Assembly: GCA_003669575.1 (NCBI GenBank)
Contig: QWOR01000322.1
Span: forward strand, 1 to 18,848
Length of the DNA stretch: 18,848 bases
Reading direction: 5' to 3'
From: Planctomycetota bacterium
Lineage (GTDB): Bacteria; Planctomycetota; Planctomycetia; Planctomycetales; Planctomycetaceae
This document shows positions 15,076-18,848 of the stretch, one piece after another (positions within the stretch are counted from its first letter, which is position 1; every line of letters starts with the position of its first letter). Position numbers and translations under genes: made by a program. The notes under the pieces are model-generated. The model made no database searches, was not told the DNA's origin, and saw only the letters and a list, made by a program, of their open reading frames with translations.

Positions 15076-15489
15076 GAGTCCCGATGCCTTTGCGAAGAAA
15101 TCACCGCTCGATTGTCCCCCGCCGGTGGGTGAGTCACCGCCGACACCAGGACACGCCGCACGTGATGCGGGAGATTGACTCTCCCACTAGAAGGGGAACA
15201 CCGAACCCTTGCCAGAGTTCCGGGATTTCTCTCGAAATGTGACGAATTCGAGTCATTCTCACCAGAGATAATACCTGATGCACAAGTCCCGCTGCGAGGT
15301 TTAGCAGCGGATTTTGAACTTATTGTGAGGGAGATATCGTGTGTTCAACAGGCTGAGAAACCCACTCCTGTGTGGTTTCTTTCGAAGTATGAGAAATCAT
15401 CATCGGCGGCCGACGATCGTTAACGGGTTCGTTCCACCGGTCTCCCAAAAGTGATAGCTTGTGACTCACCCCCAGAGGAAGTTCAGTTC
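15076..15489. promoter_or_regulatory. Divergent regulatory spacer of ECF operon and LUD gene
   Basis: This spacer has no convincing gene; a short open frame at 15175-15423 lacks a good start and known features. It contains the palindrome GGTGAGTCACC (15128-15138) 53 bases upstream of the sigma gene. A reversed copy of its core, GTGACTCACC (15461-15470), lies 20 bases before the LUD start. An inverted repeat TTGAAC (15314-15319)/GTTCAA (15343-15348) lies in the middle. The ribosome site of the LUD gene, AGAGGAAG, is at 15474-15481. No confident -35/-10 was found. Confidence 0.45.
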
Positions 15490-16092
15490 ATGTCTTCTCG
15501 CAACCAGATCCTGCAGTCGATCCGCAGCCATGCCATTTCCAGCGAACCGCTCCCCGAGTTGCAGACGGAAGGAGTGCTGTTTGACGATGCCATGGCCAAA
15601 TTCTGCGAAGTACTGGCCATGGTCGGCGGTCGTGGTGTCCACGTCGCGACTCTGGCAGAAGCGCAGCGGGCCTTAAGCCAGATCCCCTCGTACCAGTCGG
15701 CCAAACAGAGGGTGTCTGCCTGTGCGGGAGTTGGTGAGACGAACTTTAACGCAGCTGCGGTGACTGACCCGCATGATTTCGAGGCGGTCGACTTCGCGGT
15801 ATTGCCGGGCCTCGTGGCCTGTGCTGAGAACGCAGCGGTGTGGGTGACCGATGAAAACGTGCCTCACCGGGTGTTGTACTTCCTGACTCAGCATCTGGCG
15901 CTGGTAGTTCCCAGTCGGTCGCTGGTCCACAATCTGGGACAGGCTTATTCGCGAATCAATGTCCAGTCGACCCGCTTCTCGGCATGGATCTCCGGCCCCT
16001 CCAAAACAGCGGATATTGAACAATCACTCGTCATCGGGGCACACGGGCCCCGTTCGCTGACGGTGTTTCTGGTCGACGAATTGCGGTACTAA
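15490..16092 (+). CDS. lutC: LUD-domain protein, LutC/YkgG-like
   Basis: This 200-residue protein has a strong match to the LUD domain. In lactate users the LutC protein works with LutA (iron-sulfur reductase) and LutB to oxidise L-lactate to pyruvate. The diagnostic C-terminal motif GPSKTADIEQSLVIGAHGPR is complete (about 177-196), and VDFAVLPGLVACAENAAVWV (about 101-120) is the usual core strand-helix. The ATG at 15490 follows AGAGGAAG at a spacing of about 8. An in-frame GTG at 15451 would add 13 residues without a site, so I reject it. LutA and LutB are not next to it, so it may work alone or with partners elsewhere. The symbol refers to the family, not a tested function. Confidence 0.88.
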   Translation: MSSRNQILQSIRSHAISSEPLPELQTEGVLFDDAMAKFCEVLAMVGGRGVHVATLAEAQRALSQIPSYQSAKQRVSACAGVGETNFNAAAVTDPHDFEAVDFAVLPGLVACAENAAVWVTDENVPHRVLYFLTQHLALVVPSRSLVHNLGQAYSRINVQSTRFSAWISGPSKTADIEQSLVIGAHGPRSLTVFLVDELRY

Positions 16093-16099
16093 GAAACGC

Positions 16100-16125
16100 T
16101 CGACCGGCTCTCTGGCGACTTTTTT
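16100..16125 (+). terminator. Weak intrinsic terminator after the LUD gene
   Basis: TCGaCC (16100-16105, A bulged) can pair with GGCGA (16114-16118), followed by C and a run of six T (16120-16125). The stem is short and the bulge weakens it. It lies 7 bases after the LUD stop, between convergent genes, and is a plausible but weak terminator. Confidence 0.4.
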
Positions 16126-16135
16126 CAACTCTCGA

Positions 16136-17005
16136 TCAGTAGCCGTAGCGGGGATTGTTCGGGTCGAAGTCGACATCGGTCAGCCCGACATTGGTCTTCA
16201 CGTTCTGATACAGGTAATCCTCGACCAGTGTCGGCTTCTGCCCTCTGCGTTCGGGAAACGCATACTGCTGCACCCGCACAGGGAACTTCGTCACACTGTC
16301 GAAGTAGAGTCGAGTCGTCTGGAAGGATTCAACTCCGATCGGCAGCGTCAGTACGGTCTCAATGGCGTGGCACGACTGATCGCCGATCTTGGAATTCGGA
16401 TAATGATTCACCGTGATGCCACCGGCATTCTGCTTCGAAAGGTTGATCCAGACCTCCATAGCGGTCTCGACCAGCAGCTTCATCCCGACCTTATAGATCG
16501 GGTAGCGGCTTTCGCCCATCGCGGTCGAGCCCAGCGGATCAAGCTTGAGTGTTCCTGCCAGCGAAGCCAGTCCGGTGTCGTGGACCACGACCTTGCCGTC
16601 GTTCTTGCCGTGGACGTAAATCGCCTCGCGGCCTTCGTGGGGATCAAGATACTTCACATAGACGCTGAAGGGCTCGTGACGCACCTTCAGCTGCATCTTG
16701 GACGTGAGTATCGAACGACCGATTTTTTCGGTCTTGGTAAAGTTCGTTTCGTAATCGGTGACTGATTTTAGTGCATCGAGCGATGCTAAGGCGTTGCGCA
16801 GGGCGGGAATCAGGACGTGAGTCTGTGGAGCCTCATCAATCAGAGCGGCCAACTTGGTATCGTCGGCGAAAACCGGTGAGGACAGCCCCCCCAGCGCGCC
16901 AGCCCCCAGCAGAGCCAGAAAACTCCGGCGTCCGAGCATCCCTGTTTCCACTGACGAGGTGATCCCTTGCAGGCTCGCCTCGGACTTCTTGAAAGAAGTC
17001 GACAT
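16136..17005 (-). CDS. DUF1571 exported protein with twin-arginine signal
   Basis: This 289-residue protein matches the DUF1571 group common in planctomycetes, of unknown function. The N-terminus has a twin-arginine motif at 26-27 (GRRSFLALLG) followed by AGALGGLSSPVFA, so it is probably exported folded by the Tat system. The body has phrases typical of the family: VTDYETNFTKTEKIGRSI, KVRHEPFSVYVKYLDP, GREAIYVHGKNDGKVVVHD and YPIYKVGMKLLVE. The start at 17005 has AGGGAGG a few bases upstream. The frame is open to 17203, but those 66 residues carry no signal and no site, so I take 17005. It is convergent with the LUD gene and divergent from the small gene at 17312. Confidence 0.87.
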   Translation of the reverse strand: MSTSFKKSEASLQGITSSVETGMLGRRSFLALLGAGALGGLSSPVFADDTKLAALIDEAPQTHVLIPALRNALASLDALKSVTDYETNFTKTEKIGRSILTSKMQLKVRHEPFSVYVKYLDPHEGREAIYVHGKNDGKVVVHDTGLASLAGTLKLDPLGSTAMGESRYPIYKVGMKLLVETAMEVWINLSKQNAGGITVNHYPNSKIGDQSCHAIETVLTLPIGVESFQTTRLYFDSVTKFPVRVQQYAFPERRGQKPTLVEDYLYQNVKTNVGLTDVDFDPNNPRYGY

Positions 17006-17311
17006 CGCATCCTCCCTGATCGCGTCGCTCGCGAAGCAATCGTTTTTACGAAAGCTCCCGAACCACGTGAGCGATCGACCCGTGTCCTTTTCATCGGCGA
17101 TCGACGCCGATGACATGACTGCCTCCGGAAGATTCACTCCCAGGCTCCGTAACCGGCAATGTCCGCGACTCTCTTCATCAGATTCTAACTCATTCCCCTT
17201 CAATGGGTTTCATGGGAAAACGCAACTGATTTCGTATTTGACAGTGGGGAACATGTCTGTCTAAGCTCATGTCGATCTGGCACAAGGGATTTTCTGGAGA
17301 CGCGACCCGCC
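17006..17311. other. Divergent spacer between DUF1571 gene and small gene
   Basis: No protein gene is supported in this spacer. The left end carries the Shine-Dalgarno of the DUF1571 gene (AGGGAGG on the minus strand, plus about 17011-17017). A promoter-like TTGACA lies at 17238, annotated separately. I see no strong repeat or hairpin. Confidence 0.5.
17238..17265 (+). promoter_or_regulatory. Possible sigma-70-type promoter for the small gene
   Basis: TTGACA (17238-17243) matches the -35 consensus in full. After a 16-base spacer, TCTAAG (17260-17265) matches four of six -10 positions. Transcription would begin near 17273 and leave a leader of about 40 bases before the ATG at 17312. The -10 match is modest. 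Confidence 0.4.
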
Positions 17312-17584
17312 ATGGCCAAGAAAAAAGCCAGCCGCTCTTTCGAGGGGAAATCGATTCGAGTCAAAGACGGCGTCACAATGCCCGAATTTGCGGAAGTCAG
17401 CATTGCTGGCTGGACGGGGACTATCGTCGAATCGGGAGCTGGCGAAGCTCCCCAGCTGATCATCGAATGGGATGCAGCTTCGATGGCCAAGATGCCAGAA
17501 AGCTACAAAGCCCACTGTGATTCCCAGGGACTTTACTCGGGAATGGCGTGCCTGCCCTTTGATCAGGTTGAGATTCAGGAATAG
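17312..17584 (+). CDS. Small conserved protein of unknown function, possibly SH3-like
   Basis: This is a 90-residue protein. After a basic N-terminus (MAKKKASRSF) it has a short beta-rich run: SIRVKDGVTMPEFAEVSIAG, then WTGTIVE, then LIIEWDAASM, and a short end, CLPFDQVEIQE. A W-x-G-x-I/V-V-x-E turn followed by xIxWD is the pattern of small SH3-like barrels (KOW-type), but no ligand is known. There is no signal peptide, so it is likely cytoplasmic. The ATG at 17312 has a weak, distant GGAG at about 17294. The promoter-like TTGACA lies about 70 bases upstream. Confidence 0.78.
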   Translation: MAKKKASRSFEGKSIRVKDGVTMPEFAEVSIAGWTGTIVESGAGEAPQLIIEWDAASMAKMPESYKAHCDSQGLYSGMACLPFDQVEIQE

Positions 17585-17790
17585 CAAGCCCCGCCACGTT
17601 TGTCACGGTCTGTTGAGAAACGATTTGACTTTTTTGCAGTCCCATGCGTTCCTCCGCTGGTGGGCATGGACCCGTTTTGTGTTCGCTCCCTATGATCGCC
17701 CCGTGTTGATCAAGCAGAGTCAGGCCCGCCGCCTCTCCCTGACAGATCGGCGCGGCATGCAGGGGTGTTCTGGCCCCGACCTCCCATTCT

Positions 17791-17807
17791 GACTCAATTC
17801 ATGAGTC
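17791..17807. repeat. Inverted repeat upstream of the glucan phosphorylase gene
   Basis: GACTCA (17791-17796) and TGAGTC (17802-17807) are exact complements separated by ATTCA. The pair lies 74 bases before the ATG of the phosphorylase gene. Without a T-tract it is not a terminator for the preceding small gene. It could be an operator, or it could be a chance repeat. Confidence 0.35.
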
Positions 17808-17880
17808 GATCTCCATCGATGTCCGACCCGTGGTGACTCGCACACGCTCGGAGCATTCCTCACTCGAGAACTCAAGCATC

Positions 17881-18848
17881 ATGACTCAGGAACGCACGAT
17901 CCATCAAAAGCTCTCCGAACTCGCAGGCAATCTTTGGTGGACATGGCAGCCCGAAGTCACTGGGATCTTCCGCGAAATTGACTCGCAGTTGTGGACTGAT
18001 GTGTCCCACAACCCCATCCTGCTCCTCCGCGAATACCACTCCGAGAAGCTCGAAGCCCGGGCCCGTGAGGCAGTCCTGCATGCCCGGATTCACGGGGCCT
18101 ACCGCCGGTGGCAGGAGTACATGCAGTCGGATAAGACGTGGGGGGATACCCATGCCGCTGTGCTGGGCCACCGTCCCGCCGCTTATTTCTCCGCCGAGTT
18201 CGGGATTCATGAATCGCTGCGGGTCTACTCAGGCGGTCTGGGAGTGCTGGCCGGCGACCACCTGAAGAGTGCGTCTGACCTGGGAATCCCGCTCGTCGCA
18301 ATCGGGCTCTACTATCAGGAAGGCTACTTCACACAGACCATTAACCCCAGTGGCTGGCAGGAAGAGGCCTACCCGCACGCCGATCCCCAGGACTTGCCGG
18401 TGCATGTCGCCCTCGACACGGAAGGCAAGCCGGTCATCGTCAGCGTGCAGACTCGGAACGAAACGATTTATGCCCGCGTCTGGATGGTCAACGTCGGTCG
18501 CATCACACTCTACATGCTCGACACTGACGTGCCCGAGAACACGGAAGCCAGCCGCCGACTGACAGCTCGCCTCTACGGAGGCGACCAGAAAGTTCGTATT
18601 CGGCAGGAGCTGGTCCTCGGCGTGGGCGGAATGAAAGCCCTGATTGCCATGGGGATCTGGCCCCGCGTGATCCATATGAACGAAGGGCATTCCGCGTTCG
18701 CTCCGCTGGAGATGATCCGCCGTCGGATGAAGGAACACGGCCTGAGCTTCGACGACGCCCTCCGTGAAACCGCAGCGATGGGTGTCTTTACGACACACAC
18801 CCCTGTGGCTGCCGGGCACGACCGGTTCGACAACGGGCTGATGGACGA
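17881..18848 (+). CDS. glgP: Alpha-glucan phosphorylase, 3' end missing
   Basis: The frame is open from ATG at 17881 to the right edge, giving 322 residues of a protein usually 550-850 long. Residues 10-50 match the DUF3417 lead domain (LAGNLWWTWQPEV, LWTDVSHNPILLL). Phosphorylase core motifs follow: AAYFSAEFGIHESLRVYSGGLGVLAGDH (100-127), SDLGIPLVAIGLYYQEGYF (132-150), GGMKAL, VIHMNEGHSAFA (about 263-274) and the sugar-binding HTPVAAGHDRF (about 305-315). The enzyme cleaves alpha-1,4-glucan with phosphate to release glucose-1-phosphate in storage-glycogen use. The pyridoxal-phosphate lysine lies beyond the edge and cannot be checked. The site before the ATG is weak. The family is the MalP/GlgP type with an N-terminal DUF3417. 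Confidence 0.93.
   Translation, partial: MTQERTIHQKLSELAGNLWWTWQPEVTGIFREIDSQLWTDVSHNPILLLREYHSEKLEARAREAVLHARIHGAYRRWQEYMQSDKTWGDTHAAVLGHRPAAYFSAEFGIHESLRVYSGGLGVLAGDHLKSASDLGIPLVAIGLYYQEGYFTQTINPSGWQEEAYPHADPQDLPVHVALDTEGKPVIVSVQTRNETIYARVWMVNVGRITLYMLDTDVPENTEASRRLTARLYGGDQKVRIRQELVLGVGGMKALIAMGIWPRVIHMNEGHSAFAPLEMIRRRMKEHGLSFDDALRETAAMGVFTTHTPVAAGHDRFDNGLMD

Noticed and set aside
15175..15423. 82-codon open frame in the ECF/LUD spacer
   Set aside because: The start is TTG with no ribosome site, and no domain or membrane segment is visible.
17624..17700. TTGACT and TATGAT boxes before the glucan phosphorylase gene
   Set aside because: Their spacing is far outside the normal 16-18 bases, so they do not form one promoter.

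Overview
The window looks like chromosomal DNA from a planctomycete, probably of the order Planctomycetales. This rests on protein families rather than any marker gene: a DUF1571-type exported protein, an ECF sigma operon that also carries a lone ExbD-like gene, many secreted proteins with proline-rich tails, and conserved small proteins of planctomycete type. The GC content is moderate and Shine-Dalgarno sites are only sometimes present. I see no insertion sequence, phage gene, CRISPR array, tRNA or rRNA.

Layout from left to right. Positions 1-2746 (+) hold the 3' end of a protein with two SPOR-like repeats and then a secreted protein with a proline/alanine-rich tail, closed by a strong intrinsic terminator. 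Positions 2830-4590 (-) are a two-gene membrane and envelope lipid unit: a PgsA-type CDP-alcohol phosphatidyltransferase followed by a WecA/TagO/MraY-type sugar-phosphate transferase. Positions 4591-5133 carry no protein gene, but contain a dense set of hairpins ending in a strong plus-strand intrinsic terminator, a good candidate for an unrecognised small RNA. Positions 5134-7260 (-) encode a 608-residue protein of unknown function and a small two-helix membrane protein. Positions 7547-10631 (+) encode an exported TolB-like propeller, a conserved 165-residue protein with a TTG start, and a lipoprotein of probable LolA/LppX-like fold.

Positions 15075-10706 (-) are the most system-like part: ECF sigma factor, zinc-less membrane anti-sigma candidate, membrane-anchored helical protein with a Gly/Pro-rich tail, a lone ExbD-like protein, and a secreted parallel beta-helix protein. 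All five are co-directional with short gaps or overlaps. The plausible reading is a cell-surface stress or envelope-remodelling operon. The beta-helix gene has an 8-bp inverted repeat that would bury its own start codon.

Positions 15490-16092 (+) encode a stand-alone LUD-domain (LutC-like) protein. Positions 16136-17005 (-) encode a twin-arginine-signal DUF1571 protein. Positions 17312-17584 (+) encode a small basic-N-terminus protein, and from 17881 (+) an alpha-glucan phosphorylase gene runs off the right edge. Most genes here are housekeeping or conserved planctomycete genes. The best candidates for something undescribed are the structured RNA near 4861-5034 and the ECF/ExbD/beta-helix operon.
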